The notes beneath the pieces are model-generated. The model ran no database searches. It was not told the origin of the DNA and saw nothing but the letters and a program-made list of their open reading frames with translations. Below are positions 31,400 through 42,431 of a DNA stretch of 64,000 nt, piece by piece. This DNA is from Chaetoderma sp. LZ-2023a. Its lineage: Eukaryota; Mollusca; Caudofoveata; Chaetodermatida; Chaetodermatidae. The stretch is taken from the NCBI GenBank assembly GCA_034401795.1, contig CM067367.1:82817426-82881425 (forward strand), given 5' to 3'. Position 1 is the stretch's first letter. Every line of letters starts with the position of its first letter. Both the position numbers and the translations under genes were made by a program.

Positions 31400-32533
31400 T
31401 TACTTTTTCAAAACCGACAAGGCGAGAGGATTAGAGGTGTCACGGAGATAATGGTCTGTAAAACTTGACTCACAGTGCCACTGAGCCACCGACATAATAT
31501 CATCCACAGGGACCCCATTAAATAGGGCCGTGGATGTCACTACGCCGCGGACACTGTGAGCCTTGGCCACGTCAACCTGCTTCCCGGTGGCGGATTTATG
31601 GCAAAACTGAATGCACTCCACAATCCACCTGGAAATGGTGTCCTTAGAAGCCCTCCCATGGGGTTCAATATATGACAACCATAACGCTGACTGGTCGGTG
31701 CGCCATGCCGCCGTACGTTGTTTGTACCGGCGCAGCGCCCGGACGGGACACCATGCTTTAGAATTAGGATCATATCTAGTTAAAGCAGGCAAAATAATAG
31801 GTTGACCTGGATATTTCAACGACTGATTTTTAGCCAAGAAATTAATCCTAGGTAGCAGCTTAAGGCCTTCCCCTGAAACCACAAAACGGTCATCCTCGGC
31901 TGATAAGGCATGAATCTCACTCCTACGCCTAGCCGAGGCCGCAGCAATTAAAAACACAGTCTTCAGTGTTAATAGTTTCATAGAAATGGAACTAAGTGGT
32001 TCAAAAGGCTTATCACCTAGTACTTGAAGCACTAGCGATAAACTCCAAGACGGAATCACAGGAGGATTCCTTGGTCTTAGATTGCCCATGCCTTTAATTA
32101 ATACATTCAATGTATTTACTTCATCACTTCCCCTCTTAGCCAAGCAAGGAATAACAGACATTAATGCTGATTTATAACCAGCAATAGAGTTAGGCTTGAG
32201 GCTATAGGCATCATAGAGGTGACAGAGGAAATCAGCTACTACTTGAATAGATGAATCCATTGGATCAATACATCTTTTTGAGCACCATTCTGCAAATCTG
32301 TTGATTTTATAATTATATGCTCTGGAGGTTGACCCCCTCCTGGCTTTGGCCATAAACATGGCTGCTTGCTCAGAAAAGCCCTCCTTAATTCTAGATTCCT
32401 TGACAACATCCACGCAGTCAATCTGAACATTGACGGATTGTTGTGAAGGGCCTTGCCCTGGAAGATAATATCGTCCATCAGAGGCAGAGGAACCGGATTG
32501 CAGACCAGAAGGTCCAGCAGATCCGTATACCAT
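31400..32533 (-). CDS. Tyrosine recombinase of DIRS element 2
   Basis: 377 residues from the Met at 32533, differing little from element 1. ARRRSEI, AHSVRG, AQWHC and FTDHYLRD are all present, so the Arg-His-Arg-His/Trp-Tyr set looks complete. The frame is open to 34336, but the upstream part overlaps RT in another frame. It would recombine the element circle with target DNA in the nucleus. Confidence 0.9.
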   Translation of the reverse strand: MVYGSAGPSGLQSGSSASDGRYYLPGQGPSQQSVNVQIDCVDVVKESRIKEGFSEQAAMFMAKARRGSTSRAYNYKINRFAEWCSKRCIDPMDSSIQVVADFLCHLYDAYSLKPNSIAGYKSALMSVIPCLAKRGSDEVNTLNVLIKGMGNLRPRNPPVIPSWSLSLVLQVLGDKPFEPLSSISMKLLTLKTVFLIAAASARRRSEIHALSAEDDRFVVSGEGLKLLPRINFLAKNQSLKYPGQPIILPALTRYDPNSKAWCPVRALRRYKQRTAAWRTDQSALWLSYIEPHGRASKDTISRWIVECIQFCHKSATGKQVDVAKAHSVRGVVTSTALFNGVPVDDIMSVAQWHCESSFTDHYLRDTSNPLALSVLKK

Positions 32534-34425
32534 GATCGGCTTGGCCAATCCGGGGCGATCAGAAGCACTTGGCATTCCTCTTGTCTGATTTTCTGAAGAA
32601 TTTTTGGAATCAGGATTGCTGGAGGGAATGCGTATGCATACATTCTCCCCCAGCTGATAGCTAACGCATCTGTTGCGAAAGCGCTTGGATCCGGAATCGG
32701 AGAGACGTACGTCGTCATCTTCGCATTCTTGCTCGTTGCGAACAAATCGATGTTGGGTTTCCCCCAATGGTCGAACAGACGATCCGCCACACATTGATTT
32801 AGTTGCCATTCCGTGGGTAAAACACTCATCCTTCGGCTCAATGAGTCTGCAAGCAGGTTTAACCTTCCCGGAATATGAACTGCTTTCAAGGTAATCTGGT
32901 GATCCAGACACCAACATAGCAGTTTCCATGTCATCATACAGAGACTGGGCGACTTCGTTCCGCCCTGGCGGTTTATGTAAGTCACAACTGTTGAGTTGTC
33001 TGAACGAATAAGAACAATCTTGCCCTGAACTTTCTGTAAGAAATGTTCCAGGCCCAGGACTACTGCTCTTAGCTCCAGTAGATTTATATGTTCCTGTGAC
33101 TGTTCCAGATTCCAAAGCCCTGATATCGTGGATTCTTCCAGGCAAGCTCCCCAGCCCTCCATCGATGCATCTGTATACACAGTCACCTGAGGGTGGGGAG
33201 GGGTTAGCAAAACCCCCGGTAAGAGATTCTCTGTATTCAACCACCATTGCAGGTGGTGAATCAGAGGCGCCAACACTGACACATTCGAGTCCAGCGAACC
33301 TGTACTCTGGGTCCATTGTGTCATGAGAAACAACTGGATCGGCCGCCTGCGTAAGGCGGCCTGAGGAATGACTGGTTCCAACGAAACCATCAACCCCAGC
33401 ATTCTCAAGTAAACCCGTGCCAGGACATGACGACTGTCGCACACTGACTGAATCAACGAGATGAGTATTTGAACCCTCTCCTGAGTAGGATAAACATATC
33501 CTGTCTCCAGATCGAAGAACATCCCCAGGTAAACAAACTTCTGGGATGGAGTCAGCTCTGATTTTGGGAAATTGATCATCCAGCCCAAGTCTGTGAGAAT
33601 TTTCAAAACAATCTCCAGATTGGCGGACAAACTTTCCCGGGTGTGCGCTTTCAACAGCCAGTCGTCTATGTACGTGTGGACTGCTATGCTTCTCCTGCGG
33701 AGGTATGCTGTGATCGCAAGAACCACACGGGTGAAAACCCGAGGAGCCGTGGAAATTCCGAAGGGCAACACCCTGAATTCCCACTGTCTGCCCTGGAATG
33801 CAAATCTCAGGAAGCGACAGAAACTCCTGTGGATGGGGATGTGGAAATAAGCGTCCTTCAAATCTATCGACGCCGTCCACATCCCCCTCTCCAACCCCGC
33901 CAACACCGAGCGCACCGTTTCCATCTTGAAACTGGGCGTCTCGATGAACTTGTTCAATGGCTTGAGGTTGAGAATCGGTCTCCACCCACCGGTGCGTTTT
34001 GTTACCAAGAACAGGGTTGAATAGAAGCCCGGACACCTCTGTGCCGGCTGAATAGCTCCTTTTTGTACGAGGGAATTTATCTCCTCCTCGATACACAACC
34101 TTTGATCTGGATCTCTCGGAACGGGAGTCCAGATTGGCACCAGAGACAGTCGCGACGGCGGGCCTGTCATCCACTCTGGATGATACCCCACGGAAAGCCA
34201 TCGCAAGACTAAACGGTCCTGAGTTAACCGTTCCCACTCTTGCATGTGGTCGGCAAGCCGGCCTCCCACCGGTCCACCTAGGGACCGCGGTGGACACAAG
34301 GCATGCAAGAGCGGCACTGTCTCCGTCGCCATACACACCGGCGTGGTCCTTACCGCGGTAAGCGCCCTGTCAGGAACGATAACCACGCCCAGATCCTCGC
34401 GCGACCCGCCCCGCCCCGCGCGCAC
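32239..34425 (-). CDS. RT-RNase H-MT polyprotein, DIRS element 2
   Basis: 728 residues. RT is centred on HTYIDDWLL at about residue 250. RNase H is at about 415-530 with YTDASMEGWG, LLELRAV, RSDNSTV and LLADSLSR. The Dam-like methyltransferase stretch is at about 555-640 (IDLFATSKNAKM, YVSPIPDP, YAFPPAILIP); no clear DPPY catalytic motif is visible, as is common in DIRS copies. It starts inside the end of gag (56-bp overlap in another frame) and overlaps the recombinase by about 295 bp. RT copies the genomic RNA, and RNase H removes the RNA strand. Confidence 0.9.
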   Translation of the reverse strand: MRAGRGGSREDLGVVIVPDRALTAVRTTPVCMATETVPLLHALCPPRSLGGPVGGRLADHMQEWERLTQDRLVLRWLSVGYHPEWMTGPPSRLSLVPIWTPVPRDPDQRLCIEEEINSLVQKGAIQPAQRCPGFYSTLFLVTKRTGGWRPILNLKPLNKFIETPSFKMETVRSVLAGLERGMWTASIDLKDAYFHIPIHRSFCRFLRFAFQGRQWEFRVLPFGISTAPRVFTRVVLAITAYLRRRSIAVHTYIDDWLLKAHTRESLSANLEIVLKILTDLGWMINFPKSELTPSQKFVYLGMFFDLETGYVYPTQERVQILISLIQSVCDSRHVLARVYLRMLGLMVSLEPVIPQAALRRRPIQLFLMTQWTQSTGSLDSNVSVLAPLIHHLQWWLNTENLLPGVLLTPPHPQVTVYTDASMEGWGACLEESTISGLWNLEQSQEHINLLELRAVVLGLEHFLQKVQGKIVLIRSDNSTVVTYINRQGGTKSPSLCMMTWKLLCWCLDHQITLKAVHIPGRLNLLADSLSRRMSVLPTEWQLNQCVADRLFDHWGKPNIDLFATSKNAKMTTYVSPIPDPSAFATDALAISWGRMYAYAFPPAILIPKILQKIRQEECQVLLIAPDWPSRSWYTDLLDLLVCNPVPLPLMDDIIFQGKALHNNPSMFRLTAWMLSRNLELRRAFLSKQPCLWPKPGGGQPPEHIIIKSTDLQNGAQKDVLIQWIHLFK

Positions 34426-36571
34426 CTCGGTGCACGGGCGGCTGCCTGGCTGACGGCGGCTGAGGAGCCTGCGCCCCCCTCACTGCTGGCCGAATCGCAC
34501 GCGGCCGAGGCCGGCGCTGCGACGGCGGCTGGCCTCTGACTTGGCCAGCACCACCTCGAGCCTGCAGGGGACGATACGCAGGGGCCGCGGCGCGAACGTT
34601 AGCACGACGCAGTACCTCAAACTGTTCGCGCAGCGCCCTCTGGTTATTCACCAGGGTGACCGTCTCCTGGAGGTGGCGACATCCCTCACCTCCAAAAAGA
34701 CCAGGACCCGTCATAGGCGTACGGAGTAGCCTATTATACAGGTCCTGAGACGGGCACAAATTGTCCAGGGCAAATGTGCGTCTTGCCCTGACACTCCTGG
34801 TCACCGCCCGCGTCATACAGTCCAGCGCCAGGTTAATACCATCCTGGATGGTACGCTGGACCGCGAGCGGGCCTGGCTGGCGCGATGCGGATGCCGTTAC
34901 TACCCCCTGTAACAGCTGGGAGACGTGGGACAGAGCGGCAATCGAAGCCCGCCCACTCTCCTCCGCATCACGCAACGCGGTATTCGCCGAACGCAACGCG
35001 TTCGCGCACAAGACCCCCGCGTCAGAACGGGATCCTGGCCGCGTATCCTCACCCAAAGCCGCGCGGTCATCCACGCTGGGCTTGGGTACCACACCGTACC
35101 GCTGGTAGTCCAGGGGCACGATGCGACAACGCTTGGCCACCTCGCGAGGGGCCTTCGCGAGACGTCCACTCGTGTTAATGGACGCCTCCGCCGCCTTGAA
35201 CATGTCAACGACATGCTCCGCCAGCGGCAGAGAAGGCATAGCGTTAGCAGTTGGATTCCCAGCTAACCACGGCGTGTGAACACGGTGGCTAGCCGACTGC
35301 TCCACGGGCAGATCAGGCCTAACGCTCACCAACCACTGGCAAGCGTCATACCAATCCTCCTCCGTGGCTAACTGCGAGCGCTCTACAAGACGGGGTCCTT
35401 CGTCTTCCTCCTGAGCGCAAGCAGTACTTGACGGCGGGTACGCTGATACACCTGGCAAGCCAGGGAAAACATGCGGGCCTGTCAGCACCGGCATGAGAAT
35501 ATCACTGGTTTGACCAGGAGCAGGCACCGCGGTAGAGCGCGGGGTATATATAGCTCTACCACGGGCCCGGCCAGCACCAGCTACACTCTCGGCAAGCCGA
35601 GGTATGCGGTACCGCTGGCCATCAGCAGCGCCCTGGGCCACCACCTGAACCGCGGACCTTACTCCAGGGTGAGTAATACCGTGGAAAAAAGCGCCTGTAT
35701 TCCCCGCGAGGGGTGCACAAACGTCTTCATCCATGTCCACGTCGTCAGACGGCGACCCTAGCAGGTAATCCTCATCACCCTGGTCAGAAAGATTAGACCC
35801 CGGGTCAGCAAAGAGAGCTAACCCGGGCTGACCAGGAACGGTGCCATAGGAGGTACTGGCCACCGCGGCGTGCGGATACCCCTGGACTGATAAGCAGCCA
35901 GCGGGTTCCAGCGACAACCGTCCACGGTCCCCTATCGGCGCGGCAATAAGCCTGCTGCCAGGGCCGTGGAACGCCCCCTCTAATGGGGCCACCTCTGAAT
36001 CGTCGGACAACGGAAGCGGACTAAGGAAAATCGATCCAGAGGCGGGGATTACCTGCTCCGAAGCCGATGATGAGGACAATAAAGGATCTGGTCCAGGAAG
36101 CATGCCACGAAGCAACCCTGGAACCAAATCTTTTATTGTCCTCCTCATCTCTCCCAACATCTCGGTCCGGAAGGTCTCCATATCCACCGCGGACGAGACC
36201 TTCCCCTTACCCTTCTCACTTACAACCTCTCGTTTCCGCTTCTTCTTCTTCTCCACCACTACCACCTTGTCCGTCGCCTGTAAGCAGCACAAGAATTCGG
36301 ACATTAACACGCCCCCCCAGTGCTTACATATGTCACAATTAATCAATGGACCACAAGGGCTACATCGATAACACAGATGCGGCCAGAACTTCACATGCAT
36401 AAAACGTCCACAGGACGCGCAACCCGGTCCCTGAAACAGGGCAAAGGACAAGGAGTATGAGCAACTAGTTAAGCTTAGAAACTCAATCCAACTCAAGGAG
36501 AAGGAAAAACGATCATAAAGATCAATATACATCAAAAACCAGCCTAGCGCTTGAATTGCTAATAAATACAT
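34370..36571 (-). CDS. Gag-like protein, DIRS element 2
   Basis: 733 residues from the first Met; the true N-terminus may come after a splice acceptor (CCCTGTTTCAG) that lies about 45 codons in. It contains the Cys/His cluster CASCGRFMHVKF, HLCYRC and CDICK, a basic KKKKRKR stretch, an acidic and Pro/Ser-rich middle, and GPGLFGG near residue 610. The role is inferred to be the nucleocapsid-like protein. The C-terminus is read in a different frame from RT across the 22 bp that are missing in element 1. Confidence 0.8.
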   Translation of the reverse strand: MYLLAIQALGWFLMYIDLYDRFSFSLSWIEFLSLTSCSYSLSFALFQGPGCASCGRFMHVKFWPHLCYRCSPCGPLINCDICKHWGGVLMSEFLCCLQATDKVVVVEKKKKRKREVVSEKGKGKVSSAVDMETFRTEMLGEMRRTIKDLVPGLLRGMLPGPDPLLSSSSASEQVIPASGSIFLSPLPLSDDSEVAPLEGAFHGPGSRLIAAPIGDRGRLSLEPAGCLSVQGYPHAAVASTSYGTVPGQPGLALFADPGSNLSDQGDEDYLLGSPSDDVDMDEDVCAPLAGNTGAFFHGITHPGVRSAVQVVAQGAADGQRYRIPRLAESVAGAGRARGRAIYTPRSTAVPAPGQTSDILMPVLTGPHVFPGLPGVSAYPPSSTACAQEEDEGPRLVERSQLATEEDWYDACQWLVSVRPDLPVEQSASHRVHTPWLAGNPTANAMPSLPLAEHVVDMFKAAEASINTSGRLAKAPREVAKRCRIVPLDYQRYGVVPKPSVDDRAALGEDTRPGSRSDAGVLCANALRSANTALRDAEESGRASIAALSHVSQLLQGVVTASASRQPGPLAVQRTIQDGINLALDCMTRAVTRSVRARRTFALDNLCPSQDLYNRLLRTPMTGPGLFGGEGCRHLQETVTLVNNQRALREQFEVLRRANVRAAAPAYRPLQARGGAGQVRGQPPSQRRPRPRAIRPAVRGAQAPQPPSARQPPVHRGARGAGRVARGSGRGYRS

Positions 36572-37336
36572 AGCCAGCTGATTATGACGTCATTAATCCC
36601 GTGACAGGAAAAATTCGATCCCAACAAAACATCCAAGTGCAAAGACGAATTGTATGCTGAATGGATAAGTTGACTACACAACCATCAGATACATATAGAT
36701 AACTCTTTACTGGCAAAAATGTTAATTATCTCCCTTTGATTGTTTACAATAATTAACATCACCACATTATCAATGACTAGATACCTGACACTTTGTATAG
36801 ACAAACCATCCAACGTGACGAACCGGAAACTCCACCATCTGCACGCCTCTTAACTCTCTCCACCTCATGGGGAAGGAATTGGAACAAGAGGGCAAAGTGA
36901 GAAGACCTTTATACCAGGCCTCCAACTCACTGGGCATAATTTTTCATTTGGTTAGATAACCTGACAGTGTTAGTAGGAAATGGAACCATGGTGGAGAGAA
37001 TACTAATTCTCTGGTACTGTGACGTCACAACCTAGCGTCATACAGACCTGTGGACAGAAACAGAAAGAGAAATTAGTCCTAGGTAGCACCGAGTTGACCT
37101 AAACCAACTAACTAAGGCGCTTATCACGGTAAACGCGAGTCCCGGAAACACAATACACCGGGAAGAAAACTCGCTAATTTTACTAGAAGTCACCTGATTT
37201 AAAGGTCCAACGTCCTCCGGTGGCGAAGTGTATCCTCCCGCCATCCAAATCAGGTCTTATCACTTCCAAAATAACACCAATAACAACGTTAATGAGCAAG
37301 AAAAGCTTATGACTGAAAAACATGTGTGTTCTCTTT

Positions 37337-37530
37337 GCCAATAATCTAGCAAAGAGGAAGTGCTAGTCTGCGCATGCGCGGTGGTGGGGCTGGCATCCGC
37401 CAGACTACGCTCTGACTCCCTGCCCAGTAGGGGCACCTAACTGTTTTAAATCTGAGTGTTTATTGAGTGAAAGCCAATATTTAGCAATATCAAAAGTATT
37501 AGGGAGGTAAGTATACTCTTGAAGTGAAAA
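37337..37530. repeat. DIRS element 2 right inverted terminal repeat
   Basis: Matches 18045-18238 of element 1. Ends about 250 bp from the DHX35 micro-exon. Confidence 0.9.
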
Positions 37531-37778
37531 GGTCTATTGACTGAGCTAGCAGCTGGACGCTCTCCTTTGATTGAAAAATTTGCAGCCAGAACAGACAAAA
37601 TGTTCCAAAAATATGCCAATGAAAAAATTCTAAAATGGCATCTACCCTTCTAGTTAGTCAACGTTGCCATAAACACACAAATAGCCCAAAATTTATTTAA
37701 GATTTATGAGATTTATTAATTTATGAGAACCTTAAGAATTCAGATATAAACTAAAATGAAATGAATGAGAATACTCAC

Positions 37779-37810
37779 ATAAGCAGCTTGACAATATGCA
37801 TCACTTCATC
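37779..37810 (-). CDS. DHX35: DHX35 micro-exon after FLTGQ
   Basis: Only 32 bases, reading DEVMHIVKLL plus two bases. It supplies the short helix between FLTGQ and the next exon; the family expects about ten residues here. Acceptor TTTTGTAG, donor TTAT|GTGAGT. Both phases match the flanking exons, which makes this short exon credible. DIRS element 2 begins about 250 bp further along the transcript. Confidence 0.85.
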
Positions 37811-37825
37811 CTACAAAACAAAACC

Positions 37826-38818
37826 ATTTAACCCTTTAAAGGGGAACACAAGAAGGGTCGCCATTGTTTGTATAAAACACGCAGTTCTATTGTAGAACTA
37901 CGAGTTACTCAATATTTAATCTACTGTGTAAAACTTTCCTGCGACATTTATATATAAATCTGATTAAAATGGTGTTAAAAACGCTATGTTGCTATAATTT
38001 TCTGCGAGTTAATTAAACCAATGACGTCATAGGTTGAATCCTATCCGACAAGAACCATGATAACGGCATTCTGACGACAGTACATGCATTTGGATGGTGA
38101 TAGCTATATCGGTGATAATAACCGACATCATTTATATATGTATAGATTGAAGGAAGCGATTAAGACGTTTATCACGCTATTGCCAATTTATGGAATATAT
38201 TTGTTATTTTCATACATTAGTTGCCGAACCTTAAGATGGCCACTTTCTATGAAGATACCTACCAATTACATGAATATTACAATATCTCATGAAATTTTGA
38301 GGTCAGTATGAAAACGTAAGTACCTAATGATGTATTGGGATGTAAGTAAGAACTGTTTAAACTCTCAGATTAATAGATGAAACTTTAATAACAGAGTGTT
38401 GATTCAAAAGTGGTAATTATATCGATATGCCTATACTATCGCGTCATTCATCTATCTCAAGATCAAAACATGTCAAAATCGGCACTAACAGAGAAATCAG
38501 ACAAAGGACTTATTATGTAGTCTTCAACTTTCTGCAAATATAGTTCATATATTCCTAACACCGCTGAAGACAAACCCCATATAAAATGCAATTCTCTATT
38601 TTATTGTGATATTGTTGGATGACAGCGAGAGAAAAGTTCAACTTATGATTTCATACGCCTCTGGGAATAGAAATGTAACTAATGTATCACATATTTAAAT
38701 AGCGAAGATCAATATTTCTAATTTAAGCACAGAGCTTACAACTATATTTTTTTTAATATTATGGTCTGTAGATTCATTTTATACAAAGTAGTATAGAGGG
38801 TCTGATGTTTCCCTTTAA
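37826..38818. mobile_element. Possible TTAA-type inverted-repeat element
   Basis: Left TTTAAAGGGGAACACAAG and right, reversed, GTTAAAGGGAAACATCAG give weak inverted ends about 1 kb apart with TTAA-like edges. AT-rich, no credible coding frame. May be a piggyBac-type or other MITE; ends uncertain. Confidence 0.4.
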
Positions 38819-39230
38819 CACTCAAAAACAGCTTCTGCAGTGGCGTTGAGAAATGACCAAGAGAAGGCTATTTTTGGAAGTTTACCACTGGAATGACTGG
38901 CTTGATAACCAAGCCAGTCATTCCAGTGCTCAATTTTCAAAAATAGTCTTCTCTTGTTCTGCAAATGGACATTCTCTGAGAAAATCAAAATTTCTTGAAC
39001 AAATTTGAGTGTTAAAGGCTTAATGGTCAGGATCGGTCAAGAAAATTCACTTTTGATTACTCAACCTCAATTTACAAGCGAAGATGACTTTTGAAAATTT
39101 ACCACTGGAATGACTGGCATGGTCATTAAACCAGTCATTCCAGTTGCAGATTTTTACAAATAATCACTTGATCTGTCAATGGACATTCCTCAAGACAACT
39201 GCTGGCATGACCAGTAGAGAGCTAAATGCA
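38813..39230. repeat. Two adjacent PalB palindromic repeats
   Basis: Copy one (38813-39022) has the arms TTTACCACTGGAATGACTGG and CCAGTCATTCCAGTGCTCAA; copy two (39010-39230) has the same arm and CCAGTCATTCCAGTTGCAGA. They share the AAAGGCTTAATGG junction. Confidence 0.75.
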
Positions 39231-39261
39231 AGCAAAATTTTCCTGCTATCCTTGGGACTCC

Positions 39262-39403
39262 TTAATGATCAACATTGGTTCAGAAAGTTTAAGTTTCATA
39301 GAATAAACAATGTCTGTATACTGATCAAGAGAATATTTTTAAAAATTTACCAATGGAATGACTAAGTCTGTTACTGAGCCAGCAATTTCAGTGATACACT
39401 TTC
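39262..39403. repeat. PalB repeat truncated by tandem-repeat element
   Basis: AATTTACCAATGGAATGACT arm and a weak second arm, then cut off at ACAAGAGCTCCGC, the start of the next element. Confidence 0.55.
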
Positions 39404-41090
39404 AACAAGAGCTCCGCAAACGGCGCATAATACCCCGCCATGATGACAAATTAATAAATGACAGCTATCAGAATATTTATTTCTTCCTCAGACCAGTAAT
39501 CCTTATCAAGTGTCAAAGCGGTCAAGGAGGTATCGTCCGGAAACCAATTTTCAAGATGGCTGCCACTGACTGGTGGCCATATTGGATTTCAGATTATCGT
39601 AAATTCAGATAGGTTTCTTCATCAGACATATTCATTCCAACTACCCTAGGAAGTGATCCGATCAATGGTAACGGAGATATCATCCAGAAACCAACTTTCG
39701 AGATGGCCAGCGGTGGATGGCTGCTATCTTGGATTTTGGGTCAGTGTCGATTTCGATAGGTTTCTTCCTCAGACCTAGTCCAACCACTCTATGAAGTTTC
39801 AAAGCGATCCGATAAACGGTAACGAGTTATCATACGGAAACCAATTTTCAAGATGGTCACCGATGGCTGGCGGCCATCTTGGATTTCGGATCATGGTCAA
39901 TCTAGATAGCTTTCTTCCCCAGACCAAGTCTAACCACTTGATGAAGTTTCAAAGCGATCCGATAAACGGTAACGGAGTTATCATTTGGAAACCAATTTTC
40001 AAGATGGAGGCCGGTGGCTGGTGGCCATCTTGGATTTCGGATCATCGTCAATTTCAATAGGTTTCTTCTCAAGAACTAGTCCAACCACCCTATGAAGTTT
40101 CAATGCAATTCGCCAAACGGTAACAGAGTTATCATCCGGAAACAAATTTTCAAGATGGCCACCGGTGGCTGGCGGCCAACTTAGATTTCGGATCATTGTC
40201 AATTTCCATAGGTTTCTTCTCCAGACCTAGTCCAACCACCCTATGAAGTTTCAATACAATCCGCCAAACGGTAACGGAGTTATAATTCGGAAACCAATTT
40301 TGAAGATGGCCACCGGTGGCTGGCGGCCAACTTGGATTTCGGATCATTGTCAATTTCGATACGTTTCTTCCCCAGCCCTAGTCCAACCACCCTATCAAGT
40401 TTCAATGCGATCCGACAAACGGTAACGGAGTTATCATCCGGAAACCAATTTTCAAGATGGCCACCGGTGGCTGGCGGCCAACTTAGATTTCGGATCATTG
40501 TCAATTTCCATAGGTTTCTTCCCAAGAACTAGTCCAACCACCCTATGAAGTTTCAATGCAATCCGCCAAACGGTAACAGAGTTATCATTCGGAAACCAAT
40601 TTTCAAGATGGCCACCGGTGGCTGGCAGCCATCTTGGATTTCGGATCATCATCGATTTCGATAGGTTTCTTCCCAAGACCAAGTCCAACCACCCTATCAA
40701 GTTTCAATGCGATCCGACAAACGGTAACAGAGTTATCATCCGGAAACCACTCTGCCGCCTGCACGCCCGACTGCCCGGACGGACGGCGGCATTACATAAT
40801 ACTCCATGAAGTTTCAAAGCGATCCGATAAACGGTAACGGAGTTATTATCCGGAAACCAATTTTCAAGATGGCCACCGGTGGCTGGCAGCCATCTTGGAT
40901 TTCGGATCATCATCGATTTTATAGGTTTCTTCCCAAGACCAAGTCTAACCACCCTATCAAGTTTCAATGCGATCCGACAAACGGTAACATAGTTATCATC
41001 CGGAAACCACTCTGCCGCCTGCACGCCGGACTGCTCGGACGGACGGCGGCATTACATAATACCCTGCCAAAAAATTTGGCGGGGTATAAA
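39404..41090 (+). mobile_element. Second Helentron/HINE-like element with tandem core
   Basis: Starts AAGAGCTCCGCAAACGGCGC with AATACCCCGCCA; ends ATACCCTGCCAAAAAATTTGG and CGGGGTATAA-type hairpin. The core is about ten units of roughly 150 bp carrying CCAATTTTCAAGATGGCCAC, GGATTTCGGATCATCG and GTTTCAA(A/T)GCGATCCG. A 3-prime block (CTCTGCCGCCTGCACGCC to GCGGCATTACATAAT) occurs twice, at 40748-40800 and 41008-41060. Non-coding. Confidence 0.7.
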
Positions 41091-41228
41091 AATGGTCACA
41101 TTATGCTCTGCAAATGAACATAAATGTCTCAACACAACAACAGAAGGCGCTTTGCCCGGCTTCACCATCATAGAATTAAACACAACAGATAAGATTAAAT
41201 TCCTTCACTATGTAAGACCATTTCTAAA

Positions 41229-42053
41229 CAAGAGGCCCAAGGGCCTGTGGTGCTCACCTGGACCATTGGCATTTAAACCATTTGCATTTAAATAGACATG
41301 ATGGAGGATTTTCAGAAATTCCAAGATGCCCACCAAACAATTGCCCAATCAAGACACTCGTTTAATATGTTGAAGCCTACCATCATAGGATTGTTCCACC
41401 CAAGTTTTGTTGAAATCGGGTTATTGATTGAAGGAAGGAGTAATGTTTTTAAATGCTTGCGGAAAACTAAGAAAATCAGAGATTTCTGCCAAAACATTGA
41501 CCTATCGAAATTCTGAATAGAATTTCTAGAGGCTATAACAATAGGATCCTTCCAGTCGAGTTTGATTGAACTCATTCAAGCGGTTAATGAGGAGTAACCT
41601 TTTAACTGATTTCCCAAAATTTTCAGAAAATCCATGATGGCCACCGGAAAAATGGACCAATCACAATTCTGTATACAAATTCTGAAATCTACCAGCCTAT
41701 TATCCTTCCAGTCAAGTCTGGTTGAAATTACTCAGCCAGTAAATGAGGAGTAGCTTTTTAAACGATTTCCCGCCATTTTCCAGAAAATCCAAGATGGTTG
41801 GCTGGAAAATTGACCAATCAAAATTCTGTATACATGTTCTGAAGCATACTAGGCTAGGGTTCTTCCATCCAGGTTTGATTGAAATCGGCCCAGTGGTTAT
41901 CGAGTAGGCTTTTAAGTGATTTGCAGAAATCTTCAGAAAATCCAAGATGGCCACCGGAAAAATTGACCAATCAAAATTCTGTATACAAGTCTGGTTGAAA
42001 TTGCTCAAGAACTTAATGAGGAGTAGCGTTTTAAACGATTTCGCGCCATTTTT
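41229..42053 (+). mobile_element. Helentron/HINE-like element, left part, split by DIRS element 3
   Basis: Starts ACAAGAGGCCCAAGGGCCTG and GTGCTCACCTGGACC, then tandem units with CCAAGATGGCCACCGG. Broken in mid-unit at CGCGCCATTTTTT; the rest of that unit resumes at 48712. Confidence 0.8.
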
Positions 42054-42094
42054 TAAACAAAATCACAGATTTATTTTTTCACGAGAGTTGTTAT

Positions 42095-42265
42095 ACTTAC
42101 CTCCCTAACACTCCATGATATTTCCTAAATATCGACCTTCACTCAATAACTCCAGATTAAAAAAGATAGGTGCCCTTAATGGGCAGGTAGACATGTGACA
42201 GTCAGCTGGATGCTGGCCCCAACCTCGTGCATGCGCAGACTGTCACTACCTCAGCTTGACTATTG
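42095..42265. repeat. DIRS element 3 left inverted terminal repeat
   Basis: TACTTACCTCCCTAACACTC to TGACTATTGGC; inverted partner at 48520-48700, both diverged. Confidence 0.85.
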
Positions 42266-42329
42266 GCCGACACATGCAACTTAAAAGTCTGAAGACCAAA
42301 CCTCTGTAGGGCGGAGCGGCCGGGTCCGT

Positions 42330-42431
42330 GTTAGGGAGGTAAGTATAACAACTCTCTCGTGAAAAACGAAATCCGTGATTTCGTTTATTTCACTTCAAGA
42401 GATATACTTACCTCCCTAACACTCTATGATA
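42330..42431. repeat. DIRS element 3 internal complementary region
   Basis: GTTAGGGAGGTAAGTATAAC through GATTTCGTTT-A-TTTCACTTC to CTCCCTAACAC. It keeps the terminal sequence CGAAATC better than the element left end itself (CAAAATC). Confidence 0.88.

Larger units (their letters stand above)
30483..37530 (-). mobile_element. DIRS-like retrotransposon, element 2 (apparently intact)
   Basis: A 7.05-kb copy almost identical to element 1. Ends TAAACGAAATC and CTTGAAGTGAAAA, no target duplication. All frames (gag with its Cys/His leader, RT-RNase H-MT, recombinase) are open and catalytic motifs are present, so this could be an active or recently active copy. It lies in the DHX35 intron just after the 32-bp micro-exon, sense to the gene. 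Confidence 0.93.

Noticed and set aside
39358-41117. Many 60-106 codon frames on both strands
   Set aside because: They arise from the 150-bp tandem units of the HINE-like element and repeat the same peptide blocks.
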